A stretch of DNA of 64,000 bases from Streptomyces virginiae (lineage in GTDB: Bacteria > Actinomycetota > Actinomycetes > Streptomycetales > Streptomycetaceae), in assembly GCF_000720455.1 (NCBI RefSeq), contig NZ_JOAK01000005.1, positions 186,001 to 250,000 of the forward strand, written 5' to 3'. The notes below the pieces were generated by a model, which saw only the letters and a list, made by a program, of their open reading frames with translations, searched no databases and was not told where the DNA came from. A program made the position numbers and the translations under genes. Positions 20,742 to 28,980 of this stretch are shown one piece after another (within the stretch, counting starts at the first letter, position 1; each line of letters opens with the position of its first letter).

Positions 20742-22076
20742 TCAGCGAGTGGATTCAGCCTTACGCCGCTCGGGGAAGCGCGAACGGGGGCCCACGGCGG
20801 TCGCTCCGTTGACGCCCGAGACGCCCGCGGCGATCGGCCTGGCGGGTGCCGGCTCGGTGCCCGAGGCGTCCAGTGCGGCCGCCTCAGCGGCCGCCTCCGC
20901 CGCGCGCGCGGCGTGCCGGTAGCGCGGCGGAACCAGACCCTCCGCCCACTTCGGGGTGCGCGGCGTGAAGCGCGGCAGGAGCAGCAGGATCAGGCCCACC
21001 GCGCTCAGCGCGGCGATCAGCAGCACGATCCACATCGTGGCGGAATGCACGGAGTAGGCCACCGTGCCGAAGGCGATCAGCCCCGACCAGAAGTACATGA
21101 TCAGGACCGCGCGGCTGTGCGAGTGCCCGAGCTCCAGGAGCCGGTGGTGGAGGTGCCCGCGGTCGGCCGCGAACGGCGACTGGCCCTTCCACGTACGCCG
21201 GACGATGGCCAGGATCAGGTCCGCCATCGGGATCGCGATGATCGTCAGGGGCAGGATCAGCGGGATGAAGACGGGCAGCATCGCGTGCGTCGCGTTGCGC
21301 TCACCACCGGCGAACAGGGCCAGCGCGTCCGGGTCCACCTGTCCCGTCAGCGAGATCGCGGCGGCGGCCAGCACCAGGCCGATGAGCATCGAGCCGGAGT
21401 CGCCCATGAAGATCCGGGCGGGATGCATGTTGTGCGGCAGGAAGCCCAGGCACATGCCCATCAGGATGGCCGCGAAGAGGGTGGCGGGGGCCGCGGACTC
21501 GATGCCGTAGCCGAACCAGATCCGGTACGCGTACAGGAAGAGCGCGGCGGCTGCGATGCAGACCATGCCGGCGGCGAGGCCGTCGAGGCCGTCGACGAAG
21601 TTCACCGCGTTGATGGTGATGACGACGAGCGCCACGGTGAGCAGGTTGCCCTGCCACTGGGTGAGCGGGACCGTGCCGATGAAGGGCACCGGGATCCACA
21701 GGATGGTCAGGCCCTGCATGACCATCACGCCGGCGGAGATCATCTGCGCGCCGAGCTTGATGAGGGCGTCGATCTCGAACTTGTCGTCCAGGACACCGAT
21801 CAGCCAGATCAGGGCGGCTCCGGAGAGCAGTGCGCGCGGTTCGTTCGACTTCTCGAAGACCGCGTTGAGGTTCTGCAGGTGGTCGGCGACCAGCAGGCCC
21901 GCGCACAGGCCGCCGAACATCGCGATCCCGCCGAGGCGCGGCGTCGGCTCGCGGTGCACGTCGCGGGCGCGGATCTCCGGCATGGCCCCGGCCGCGATCG
22001 CGAACTTCCGCACGGGCCCGGTCAGCAGGTAGGTCACCGCGACCGTGACGCAAAGCGTCAGCAGATATTCACGCAC
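20742..22076 (-). CDS. MraY/WecA-family undecaprenyl-phosphate sugar-1-phosphate transferase
   Basis: About 444 residues with roughly 11 membrane helices. It transfers a GlcNAc-1-phosphate-type group to undecaprenyl phosphate, starting synthesis of teichoic acid or another wall polymer. Family motifs are IGVLDDKFEIDAL, NAVNFVDGLDGLAAG and the cytoplasmic GHLHHRLLELGHSHS loop, which marks WecA/TagO-like rather than true MraY enzymes. I chose GTG 22076 (VREYLLTLC). A soluble Ala-rich tail of about 60 residues is extra to the catalytic core. Confidence 0.9.
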   Translation of the reverse strand: MREYLLTLCVTVAVTYLLTGPVRKFAIAAGAMPEIRARDVHREPTPRLGGIAMFGGLCAGLLVADHLQNLNAVFEKSNEPRALLSGAALIWLIGVLDDKFEIDALIKLGAQMISAGVMVMQGLTILWIPVPFIGTVPLTQWQGNLLTVALVVITINAVNFVDGLDGLAAGMVCIAAAALFLYAYRIWFGYGIESAAPATLFAAILMGMCLGFLPHNMHPARIFMGDSGSMLIGLVLAAAAISLTGQVDPDALALFAGGERNATHAMLPVFIPLILPLTIIAIPMADLILAIVRRTWKGQSPFAADRGHLHHRLLELGHSHSRAVLIMYFWSGLIAFGTVAYSVHSATMWIVLLIAALSAVGLILLLLPRFTPRTPKWAEGLVPPRYRHAARAAEAAAEAAALDASGTEPAPARPIAAGVSGVNGATAVGPRSRFPERRKAESTR

Positions 22077-22192
22077 TGGCTGCCCCAGATGTATCGCCGG
22101 CCATCTCAGCCCCACACATTAGCTGCGATGTCCCCTCTACCGAGGACGCGAGGGTGCGGTATCCCGGTTCCACTACACCCCTCTTGTCCCTA

Positions 22193-23422
22193 TTACTCCC
22201 CGTAAGGGGGAAATCCTTCCGTGAGCTTGCCGACCTCCGTACGTGTCTTCGCTGCTTCCCCGCCCAGCGCGGCCGCGAACAGCTCCGCGATCCGGCGCAT
22301 CTGCGGCTCCCCCATCCCCTGGGTGGTCACCGCGGCCGTGCCCAGCCTTACGCCCCGCTGGTCCCCGTACGGCAGCACGCACGTGTCCAGCACGATCCCG
22401 GCGGCGGCCAGCCGGCCGCGGGCGGTCGGGCCGTCCACGCCCAGCGCCGCCGGGTCCGCGGTGACCATGTGCGTGTCGGTGCCGCCGGTGGTGATCGTGA
22501 ACCCGCGCTCCTCCAGCGCCGCGGCCAGCGCCCGGGCATTGGCGACCACGCGGTGGGCGTAGGTGGTGAAGGCCGGCCGGCCCGCCTCGCCGAAGGCGAC
22601 GGCCTTGGCGGCGATGGTGTGCATCTGGGCCCCGCCCTGGGTGAGGGGGAACACCGCCCGGTCGATGCGCTCGGCGAACTCGGCGCCGCACAGCACCATC
22701 CCGCCGCGCGGCCCGCGCAGCACCTTGTGCGTGGTCGCGCACACGACGTCGGCGTACGGGACCGGACTGGGCGCGGCCCCGCCGGCCACCAGTCCGATCG
22801 GATGCGCGGCGTCGGCGATCAGGTAGGCCCCGACCTCGTCGGCGATCTCCCGGAAGGCCGAGTACTCGGGGTGGCGGGGATAGGAGATCGACCCGCACAC
22901 GATGGCCTTCGGCCGGTGCGACCGGGCGAGGTCCTGCACCTGCCGGTAGTCGATGAGGCCCGTCCCGGCGTCGACGCCGTAGCCGACGAAGTCGAACCAC
23001 TGTCCCGAGAGGTTGGCGGGCGAGCCGTGGGTGAGGTGTCCCCCGTACGGGAGCCCCATGGCCAGCACGGTGTCCCCCGGCCGCAGCAGCGCCGCGTAGG
23101 CGGCCAGGACGGCCGAGGAGCCGGAATGCGGCTGCACGTTGGCGTGCTCGCTCCCGAACAGCGCCTTGGCCCGCTCGACGGCCGCCTGTTCGGCCAGGTC
23201 CGCGTACTCGCACCCGCCGTGGTAGCGGGCGCCGGGGTAGCCCTCGGCGTACTTGTTGGCGAGCGGGGACCCCAGCGCCGCCAGGACGGCCGACGAGGTG
23301 AAGTTCTCCGCCGCGCTCAGCTGCAGCGTGCCGGCCTGCCTGCGGGCCTCCCCGGCGAGTACGTCGGCCATCTGCGGGTCCTGCCGGCGCAGCAGGTCCG
23401 TGGGCTGGGTGATGACGCTCAT
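22193..23422 (-). CDS. glyA: Serine hydroxymethyltransferase-family PLP enzyme
   Basis: A 409-residue fold-type I PLP enzyme; canonical SHMT makes glycine and methylene-tetrahydrofolate from serine. The PLP Lys is in VCATTHKVLRGPRGG near residue 227, and LQLSAAENFTSSAVLAALGS and ANKYAEGYPGARYHGG are present. The usual SAxEN/YAEGYP elements are kept, but internal loops differ somewhat from the housekeeping GlyA, so this may be the second, divergent copy common in streptomycetes. ATG 23422 begins MSVITQP. Confidence 0.85.
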   Translation of the reverse strand: MSVITQPTDLLRRQDPQMADVLAGEARRQAGTLQLSAAENFTSSAVLAALGSPLANKYAEGYPGARYHGGCEYADLAEQAAVERAKALFGSEHANVQPHSGSSAVLAAYAALLRPGDTVLAMGLPYGGHLTHGSPANLSGQWFDFVGYGVDAGTGLIDYRQVQDLARSHRPKAIVCGSISYPRHPEYSAFREIADEVGAYLIADAAHPIGLVAGGAAPSPVPYADVVCATTHKVLRGPRGGMVLCGAEFAERIDRAVFPLTQGGAQMHTIAAKAVAFGEAGRPAFTTYAHRVVANARALAAALEERGFTITTGGTDTHMVTADPAALGVDGPTARGRLAAAGIVLDTCVLPYGDQRGVRLGTAAVTTQGMGEPQMRRIAELFAAALGGEAAKTRTEVGKLTEGFPPYGE

Positions 23423-23536
23423 GGCGCGACTCCAGGGGGGGTACCGGGTACCAGCCACTCTAGGCCCGCGATCCCCACGGCGCCCTGCCGACGCCTCCCG
23501 ACCGCCCCGGCGCATCCGGGGCGCCCACGACCGGCC

Positions 23537-23637
23537 CCGCCGGATCAGCGGTGGGCGGTGACACCCGTCAGGGCCGTGACCACCGGGTCCAGCGCCTGGT
23601 TGAACACCTTCCCGACGCGCTCCTCACACCGCTCGGC
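23537..23637. repeat. 101-bp direct repeat, copy 1 (orphan copy of phosphatase 3' end)
   Basis: Identical to 23680-23780 except at one position (23548 G, 23691 A). Read on the minus strand it encodes about the last 30 residues of the low-molecular-weight phosphatase, including its stop codon, but has no attached gene. The period is 143 bp. Confidence 0.97.
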
Positions 23638-23679
23638 CCTGGGGCCTCCCGGGCATCGGCCCGCTGCGCCGGCCTCCCG

Positions 23680-23780
23680 CCGCCGGATCAACGGTGGGCG
23701 GTGACACCCGTCAGGGCCGTGACCACCGGGTCCAGCGCCTGGTTGAACACCTTCCCGACGCGCTCCTCACACCGCTCGGC
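23680..23780. repeat. 101-bp direct repeat, copy 2 (functional phosphatase 3' end)
   Basis: Second copy of the repeat, forming the C-terminal coding sequence and stop (23688-23690) of the phosphatase gene. The only difference from copy 1 is silent: the Arg before the stop is CGT here and CGC in copy 1. Confidence 0.97.
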
Positions 23781-24308
23781 GTCGTACACCTCGTCCGCGT
23801 CGGGCGACGGCGCCAGCAGCCACCCGCGCAGCGCAGCGGCGGCCCGCACGAGCGCCCGCGCCCGCTCCGCCATGCCGTCGTCCAGCGGCGGCAGCGTGGC
23901 CGGATCTATGGCCCGGACCAGCCGGGTGAACTCCTTCAGCGTGAAGGTGCGCAGTCCCGCCGAGTGGCCCATCGAGATGACCTGCGCACGGTGGTCACGC
24001 GTGGCGGTCAGCACCAGGTCGGCGCGTATGACGTGCTCGTCCAGCAGCTCGCGGCCGGTGAACCCGGACGCGTCGGCCCCGAAGTCCGCGAGCACGGCGG
24101 CCGCGTTCGCCTCCATCGGGGCGCCCTCGTGGCCCCACGTGCCGGCGCTCTCCACGATGAGGTCGCCGCCGACGGGACCGCCGAGGCGGTGCGAGAGGGC
24201 GTGCCGGGTGAGCCGCTCGGTGATCGGCGAGCGGCACACGTTGCCCGTGCTGACGTGGAGTATGCGGAAAGTGCTTCCCCCTGCTATGCCACGCCCCTCA
24301 GGGCTCAC
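23688..24308 (-). CDS. Low-molecular-weight protein-tyrosine-phosphatase family protein
   Basis: A 206-residue LMW phosphatase. The catalytic loop is seen as HVSTGNVCRSPITERL around residues 14-29 (C-x4-R-like CRSP following GNV), and the general-acid Asp region is present later, although less canonical. The C-terminus extends beyond the usual 150-160 residues and includes the duplicated 3' segment. The GTG start overlaps the tsaC stop (GTGA), so the two are co-translated. It probably acts on polysaccharide-export kinases or other phosphotyrosine proteins. Confidence 0.85.
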   Translation of the reverse strand: MSPEGRGIAGGSTFRILHVSTGNVCRSPITERLTRHALSHRLGGPVGGDLIVESAGTWGHEGAPMEANAAAVLADFGADASGFTGRELLDEHVIRADLVLTATRDHRAQVISMGHSAGLRTFTLKEFTRLVRAIDPATLPPLDDGMAERARALVRAAAALRGWLLAPSPDADEVYDAERCEERVGKVFNQALDPVVTALTGVTAHR

Positions 24309-24952
24309 GGGGCCACCTCGAGGTCGGGTACGACCTCCCGCAGCTGGTCGGCGCTGAGCGCCCCCTCGCGCAGCAGCACGGGAACCTTCCCCGTGACGTC
24401 GACGATCGACGACGGCTCGATGCCGGGCGTCGGACCGCCGTCCAGGTACACGGACACCGAGTCGCCGAGCATCTCGCGCGCCGCGTCGCAGTCCTCGGGC
24501 GCCGGCTGTCCGGAGAGGTTGGCCGACGACACCGCCATCGGGCCGACCTCCGTCAGCAGCTCGATGGCGACCGGGTGCAGGGGCATGCGCACGGCCACGG
24601 TGCCGTGGGTGTCGCCGAGGTCCCACGCGAGCGAGGGCTGGTGCTTGGCGACCAGCGTCAGCGCGCCCGGCCAGAACGCGTCGACGAGCTCCCAGGCCTG
24701 CTCGGAGAAGTCCGTGACGAGACCGTGCAGGGTGTTCGGGGAGCCGATGAGCACCGGGGTGGGCATGCCGCGGCCGCGGCCCTTGGCGGCGAGCAGGTCG
24801 TGGACGGCCTCCGGGCTGAAGGCGTCCGCGCCGATCCCGTACAGGGTGTCGGTGGGCAGCACGACGAGCTCGCCGCGGCGCACGGCGGATGCGGCTTCAC
24901 GCAGACCCGTCTTGCGGTCCGTCGCGTCGTTGCAGTCGTATCGCCGGGCCAT
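24305..24952 (-). CDS. tsaC: L-threonylcarbamoyladenylate synthase
   Basis: A 215-residue YrdC/Sua5-domain enzyme that makes threonylcarbamoyl-AMP for t6A37 modification of ANN-decoding tRNAs. The conserved N-terminal PTDTLYGIGADAF, around residues 33-45, and the KGRGRGMPTPVLI and SSANLSGQPAP motifs are present. It is the short form without the C-terminal Sua5 domain. It lies between prmC and the phosphatase, as in many actinobacteria. Confidence 0.94.
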   Translation of the reverse strand: MARRYDCNDATDRKTGLREAASAVRRGELVVLPTDTLYGIGADAFSPEAVHDLLAAKGRGRGMPTPVLIGSPNTLHGLVTDFSEQAWELVDAFWPGALTLVAKHQPSLAWDLGDTHGTVAVRMPLHPVAIELLTEVGPMAVSSANLSGQPAPEDCDAAREMLGDSVSVYLDGGPTPGIEPSSIVDVTGKVPVLLREGALSADQLREVVPDLEVAP

Positions 24953-25001
24953 CAGCGGGCCTCCTCGTGCAGCAGGGGGGTGGCGGGATGCGTCGCGCCG
25001 G

Positions 25002-25847
25002 TCACGGCAGCGCCTTGCGGGCCGTGGCGAAGCGCGGGCGGTTGTTGAGGTCGGGGTGGTCGGCGGCGTCGGCCCAGCCCCGTTCCTCGGCGAAGATCCA
25101 CGGGACCTGGCCGCCCTGGGTGTCGGCGTGCTCGACGACGACGATGCCGCCGGGCCGCAGCAGCCGGTGGGCGGTGCGCTCGATGCCCCGGATGGTGTCG
25201 AGTCCGTCCTCGCCGGAGAAGAGCGCCATCTCCGGGTCGTGGTCGCGGGCCTCGGGGGCGACGTACTCCCACTCGGTGAGCGGGATGTACGGCGGGTTGG
25301 AGATGACCAGGTCGACCTGGCCGTCGAGCTCGGGCAGCGCGCTCAGGGCGTCGCCCTGGTGGACGGTGACGCGGGAGCCCTCGGCGTTCTTGCGGGTCCA
25401 CCGCAGGGCGTCCTCGGACAGCTCCACCGCGTGCACGCGCGAGCGCGGCACCTCCTGCGCCATGGCCAGCGCGATCGCGCCGGAGCCGGTGCACAGGTCC
25501 ACGATCAGCGGCTCGACGACGTCCATCGCCCGGACGGCCTGTATGGCCCAGTCGACGACCGACTCGGTCTCGGGCCGGGGCACGAAGACCCCGGGCCCGA
25601 CCTGGAGCTCCAGGTACCGGAAGAAGGCGCGCCCGGTGATGTGCTGGAGCGGCTCGCGCGCCTCGCGGCGGGCGACGGCCTCCCAGTAGCGGGCGTCGAA
25701 GTCCGCGTCCTTGACGTGGTGCAGTTCCCCCCGCTTGACGCCGTGCACGAAGGCGGCGAGCTCCTCCGCGTCGAAGCGCGGTGAGGGCACGCCGGCGGCG
25801 GCCAGCCGCTGGGTGGCCTGGGCCACCTCGGCAAGCAGCAAGTTCAC
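25002..25847 (-). CDS. prmC: Peptide chain release factor glutamine methyltransferase
   Basis: A 281-residue SAM-dependent enzyme that methylates the Gln of the GGQ motif in release factors. The active-site NPPY is in [14 protein letters not shown] near residue 183-196, and the SAM site [14 protein letters not shown] lies near residue 115. It lies directly downstream of prfA, its substrate, with about 47 bp between them. The start is ATG or GTG at 25847 with a GGAGGACC site upstream. Confidence 0.95.
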   Translation of the reverse strand: MNLLLAEVAQATQRLAAAGVPSPRFDAEELAAFVHGVKRGELHHVKDADFDARYWEAVARREAREPLQHITGRAFFRYLELQVGPGVFVPRPETESVVDWAIQAVRAMDVVEPLIVDLCTGSGAIALAMAQEVPRSRVHAVELSEDALRWTRKNAEGSRVTVHQGDALSALPELDGQVDLVISNPPYIPLTEWEYVAPEARDHDPEMALFSGEDGLDTIRGIERTAHRLLRPGGIVVVEHADTQGGQVPWIFAEERGWADAADHPDLNNRPRFATARKALP

Positions 25848-25894
25848 GCTGGTCCTCCGGGCTGCTGTCGTACGGGGGGTGAAGCGGGTTTCGG

Positions 25895-26974
25895 TCAGTT
25901 CGCGGCGGCGAGCTTGGCCGCGGAGTCCGTGTCCACGCAGGCCTGGATGACCGCGTCGAGGTCACCGTCGAGGACCTGGTCCAAGTTGTACGCCTTGAAA
26001 CCGGTGCGGTGGTCCGAGATCCGGTTTTCCGGGAAGTTGTACGTACGGATCTTCTCGGACCGGTCCACGGAGCGGACCTGGCTGCGGCGCACGTCGGAGG
26101 CCTCCTGCTCGGCGGCCTCCTGGGCGGCGGCCAGCAGGCGGGAGCGCAGGATGCGCATGGCCTGCTCCTTGTTCTGGAGCTGGCTCTTCTCGTTCTGGCA
26201 GGAGGCGACCACACCGGTCGGGATGTGCGTGATGCGCACGGCCGAGTCGGTGGTGTTGACGGACTGGCCGCCGGGGCCGGAGGAGCGGTACACGTCGATG
26301 CGGAGGTCGTTGGCGTTGATCTCGACCTCGACCTCCTCGGCCTCCGGGGTGACGAGCACGCCGGCGGCGGAGGTGTGGATGCGGCCCTGGGACTCGGTGG
26401 CCGGAACGCGCTGGACGCGGTGCACGCCGCCCTCGTACTTCAGGCGGGCCCACACGCCCTGGCCGGGCTCGGTGGCACCGTTGCCGCCCTTGGTGCGGAC
26501 GGAGACCTGGACGTCCTTGTAGCCGCCGAGCTCGGACTCGGTGGCGTCGATGATCTCGGTCTTCCAGCCCACGCGCTCGGCGTAGCGCAGGTACATGCGC
26601 AGCAGGTCGCCGGCGAACAGGGCGGACTCGTCGCCGCCCGCGCCCGCCTTGACCTCCAGGAGCACGTCCTTGTCGTCGCTGGGGTCGCGCGGGACGAGCA
26701 GCAGGCGGAGCTTCTCGGTGAGCTCCTCGCGCTGCTGGGTCATCTCCTTGACCTCGGCGGCGAAGTCCGGGTCGTCGGCCGCGAACTCCTTCGCCGTCTC
26801 GATGTCCTCGCCCGTCTGCTTCCAGGCACGGAAGGTAGCGATGATCGGGGTCAGCTCCGCGTAGCGCTTGTTCAGCTTGCGCGCGTTGGCCTGATCGGAG
26901 TGGACCGAAGGGTCGGCGAGCTGCTTCTCGAGGTCGGCGTGTTCGCCAACCAGTTCCTCGACCGCCTCGAACAT
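25895..26974 (-). CDS. prfA: Peptide chain release factor 1
   Basis: A 359-residue factor that releases the peptide at UAA and UAG. The catalytic GGQ is in [17 protein letters not shown] near residue 228-244. The PxT anticodon-like codon-reading tripeptide appears as PATESQGR around residue 190. The start ATG (MFEAVEEL) has GGAG upstream; the longer frame from 27037 is not conserved. It forms an operon with prmC, and a strong hairpin separates it from rpmE. Confidence 0.97.
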   Translation of the reverse strand: MFEAVEELVGEHADLEKQLADPSVHSDQANARKLNKRYAELTPIIATFRAWKQTGEDIETAKEFAADDPDFAAEVKEMTQQREELTEKLRLLLVPRDPSDDKDVLLEVKAGAGGDESALFAGDLLRMYLRYAERVGWKTEIIDATESELGGYKDVQVSVRTKGGNGATEPGQGVWARLKYEGGVHRVQRVPATESQGRIHTSAAGVLVTPEAEEVEVEINANDLRIDVYRSSGPGGQSVNTTDSAVRITHIPTGVVASCQNEKSQLQNKEQAMRILRSRLLAAAQEAAEQEASDVRRSQVRSVDRSEKIRTYNFPENRISDHRTGFKAYNLDQVLDGDLDAVIQACVDTDSAAKLAAAN

Positions 26975-27037
26975 CGGGGGACTCCTGTGGTGAAAGTGCG
27001 GGGGGACTGCACGGGGGGACGGGCGATACGACGACAA

Positions 27038-27092
27038 AGGCGCCGGTCCGGCCGCCCCCGAGTGGACAGGGGGCGGCCGGAGACCGGCGCCT
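27038..27092 (-). terminator. Very strong hairpin after rpmE
   Basis: About 22 paired bases in two blocks (27038-27048 with 27082-27092; 27049-27059 with 27069-27079), separated only by a 2-base bulge at 27080-27081, with a 9-base loop. It begins just after the rpmE stop on the minus strand, so much rpmE transcription probably ends here before prfA. Confidence 0.85.
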
Positions 27093-27100
27093 GGGTCGCG

Positions 27101-27319
27101 CTACTTCTTGGCCGCGCCCTTGCCGAAGCGCGCCTCGAAGCGGGCCACACGGCCACCGGTGTCGAGGATCTTCTGCTTGCCCGTGTAGAACGGGTGGCAC
27201 TCGGAGCAGACCTCGGCACGGATGGTGCCCTCGGTCAGGGTGCTACGGGTGGTGAACGACGCACCGCAGGTGCAGCTGACCGCGGTCTCGACGTACTCGG
27301 GGTGAACATCGCGCTTCAA
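27101..27319 (-). CDS. rpmE: 50S ribosomal protein L31 (zinc-containing form)
   Basis: A 72-residue L31 with four Cys residues in CTCG (16 and 18) and CSEC (37 and 40), the zinc-binding C+ form. In streptomycetes the C- paralogue replaces this form under zinc shortage through Zur; only the C+ version is here. The stop is followed by a 22-bp hairpin. Confidence 0.97.
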   Translation of the reverse strand: MKRDVHPEYVETAVSCTCGASFTTRSTLTEGTIRAEVCSECHPFYTGKQKILDTGGRVARFEARFGKGAAKK

Positions 27320-27395
27320 GGTGTCTCCTAGATTCGGGAGGGCGCCGGGTCGCAGGAGCCGAATTGCTACTTGCGTGAACCGGGGCCGACAGACC

Positions 27396-27423
27396 AGTCT
27401 GCCAGGACCGGGCTGCCTGTCAA
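27396..27423 (-). promoter_or_regulatory. Candidate rpmE promoter
   Basis: On the minus strand, a -35 TTGACA (27418-27423) and a -10 CAGACT (27396-27401) are separated by 16 bp, about 77 bp upstream of the rpmE start. The -35 is an exact consensus; the -10 is a near match (TAGACT-like). Confidence 0.5.
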
Positions 27424-27514
27424 AATTCTGAGGACGTCTCCCTCAACGGGAAGGGGTCCGCTTCTATTCCGGCGGGCTCCGACGCCCTTCGGGGCGCCGG
27501 TCCGCGGGGCGGCC

Positions 27515-28615
27515 CTACTGGACGACGGTCCCGGCCGCGCTCTTGTCGCCGGTGGAGTTCACGGTGGCCTCGGCCGGGATCGGCCGGTCGGCCAGCAGGG
27601 CGTCCCAGACCATCTTGGACTCCTTCTGCAGCGGCGTGACGCGGTTCGCGTCGAGTGCGTCCGTGGTCACCGGCAGGGTGATCATCTGCATGTCCTGGGC
27701 GTCGATGCCCTGGAGGCTCTGGGCGAAGCCGGCGAGGGACTTCACGTCGCCGAGCGCCTTGTCGGTGGTGAGCGCCTTGGTCCCGGCGTCGGCGAGGTCG
27801 AACAGCTTCTTGGGGTTGTCGAACACTCCGACGCCCTTGACCTGCTTGATCAGCGCCTTGATGAAGGCCTGCTGCAGCTGTATTCGGCCGAGGTCACCGC
27901 CGTCGCCGACGCCGTGGCGGGTACGGACGAGGCCGAGGGCCTGCTCGCCGTTCAGCTGGTTCGGGCCGGCCGGGAGGTCGAGGTGGCTGTACTCGTCCTT
28001 GATCGGCTTGGTGGTGGTCACCTGGACCCCGCCGAGGGTGTCGATGATCTTCTTGAAGCCGGTGAAGTCGACCTCGATGTAGTGGTCCATGCGGATCCCC
28101 GACATCTTCTCGACGGTCTTGACGGCGCAGGCGGCGCCGCCGACGGTGTAGGCCTCGTTGAACTGCCGGCGCTTGCCGCCGGGGTCGCTCTTGCCCTTGC
28201 CGGTGGGGCACTCGGGGCGGGAGGTCATGGTGTCGCGGGGTATGGAGACGACGCTGGCCTTCTGGTGGCCCTCGTAGAGGTGGACGATCATCGCCGTGTC
28301 GGAGCGGGCGGAGCCGCCGTCGTCCTGGCCGTAGGCGCCGTTGGCGCCGCCGCGGGAGTCGGAGCCGAGGACGAGGATGTCCATCGAGCCGTTGTCGACG
28401 TTCGCCGGGCGGTCCGTGCCCAGCGCCTGGTCGATGTCGACCGTCTTCAGGTTGCCGTTGAGTTTGAAGTAGAAGTAGCCCAGGCCCGCCCCGCCCAGCA
28501 GGACCACCGCGGCGGCGCTCCAGGCGGCTATGACGAGGGCCCTGCGGCGCCCCGCCGGTTTGCGTCGGCGCCGGCCCGCGGCCCGCCGGCCGCGGCCCTT
28601 GCTGTCCTCGGTCAT
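27515..28615 (-). CDS. LytR-CpsA-Psr (LCP) family cell-wall ligase
   Basis: A 366-residue LCP enzyme that attaches anionic polymers such as teichoic acid to peptidoglycan outside the membrane. A basic cytoplasmic N-terminus (RRRRKPAGRRR) precedes one membrane helix at about residues 25-50. LCP signatures are VVSIPRDTMTS, the DHYIEVDFTGF segment and LVRTRHGVGDGGDLGRIQLQ, which hold the conserved Arg and Asp residues for lipid pyrophosphate binding. ATG 28615 has GAGGAG just upstream. The MraY/WecA-like gene nearby may supply the linked polymer. Confidence 0.93.
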   Translation of the reverse strand: MTEDSKGRGRRAAGRRRRKPAGRRRALVIAAWSAAAVVLLGGAGLGYFYFKLNGNLKTVDIDQALGTDRPANVDNGSMDILVLGSDSRGGANGAYGQDDGGSARSDTAMIVHLYEGHQKASVVSIPRDTMTSRPECPTGKGKSDPGGKRRQFNEAYTVGGAACAVKTVEKMSGIRMDHYIEVDFTGFKKIIDTLGGVQVTTTKPIKDEYSHLDLPAGPNQLNGEQALGLVRTRHGVGDGGDLGRIQLQQAFIKALIKQVKGVGVFDNPKKLFDLADAGTKALTTDKALGDVKSLAGFAQSLQGIDAQDMQMITLPVTTDALDANRVTPLQKESKMVWDALLADRPIPAEATVNSTGDKSAAGTVVQ

Positions 28616-28897
28616 GGTCTCCTCAGTCCTGAGTCCGGTCCCCGGGTCCGTACCGGCCCGCCGTCCACCCCGCGGGTCCTCTGACACAGACGGGCGAATG
28701 CCTTGAAGGGTTCCACGGCGGCCGCAACCCCCCGCACGGTCGCCACTTGCGTACGAACCCGGACAAAGCTTTCTGTAACGGGCCCTTCACCTGCGGTTTC
28801 GGCGCGGGCGGCGGGAGGCCCCGCGGGGGGTGTGATGTGGGAAAGCTCGCACGGGCCGCGGCTGCCTCCCCGAGGCGCTCCAGGCGCCGGGAGAACG

Positions 28898-28939
28898 CGC
28901 AGCAGCCCCCGCCGCGGGTGTGCGGCGGGGGCTGCTGCG
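28898..28939 (-). terminator. Terminator of rho
   Basis: Perfect 18-bp inverted repeat (28898-28915 and 28922-28939) with a 6-base loop, 42 bp after the rho stop codon on the minus strand. It lies in a 365-bp gene-free gap between rho and the LCP gene; I see nothing else in that gap apart from the LCP upstream region. Confidence 0.85.
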
Positions 28940-28980
28940 GTGATGCCTCACGTCCGGCGCGGGACGCCGGCCGGCCGACC

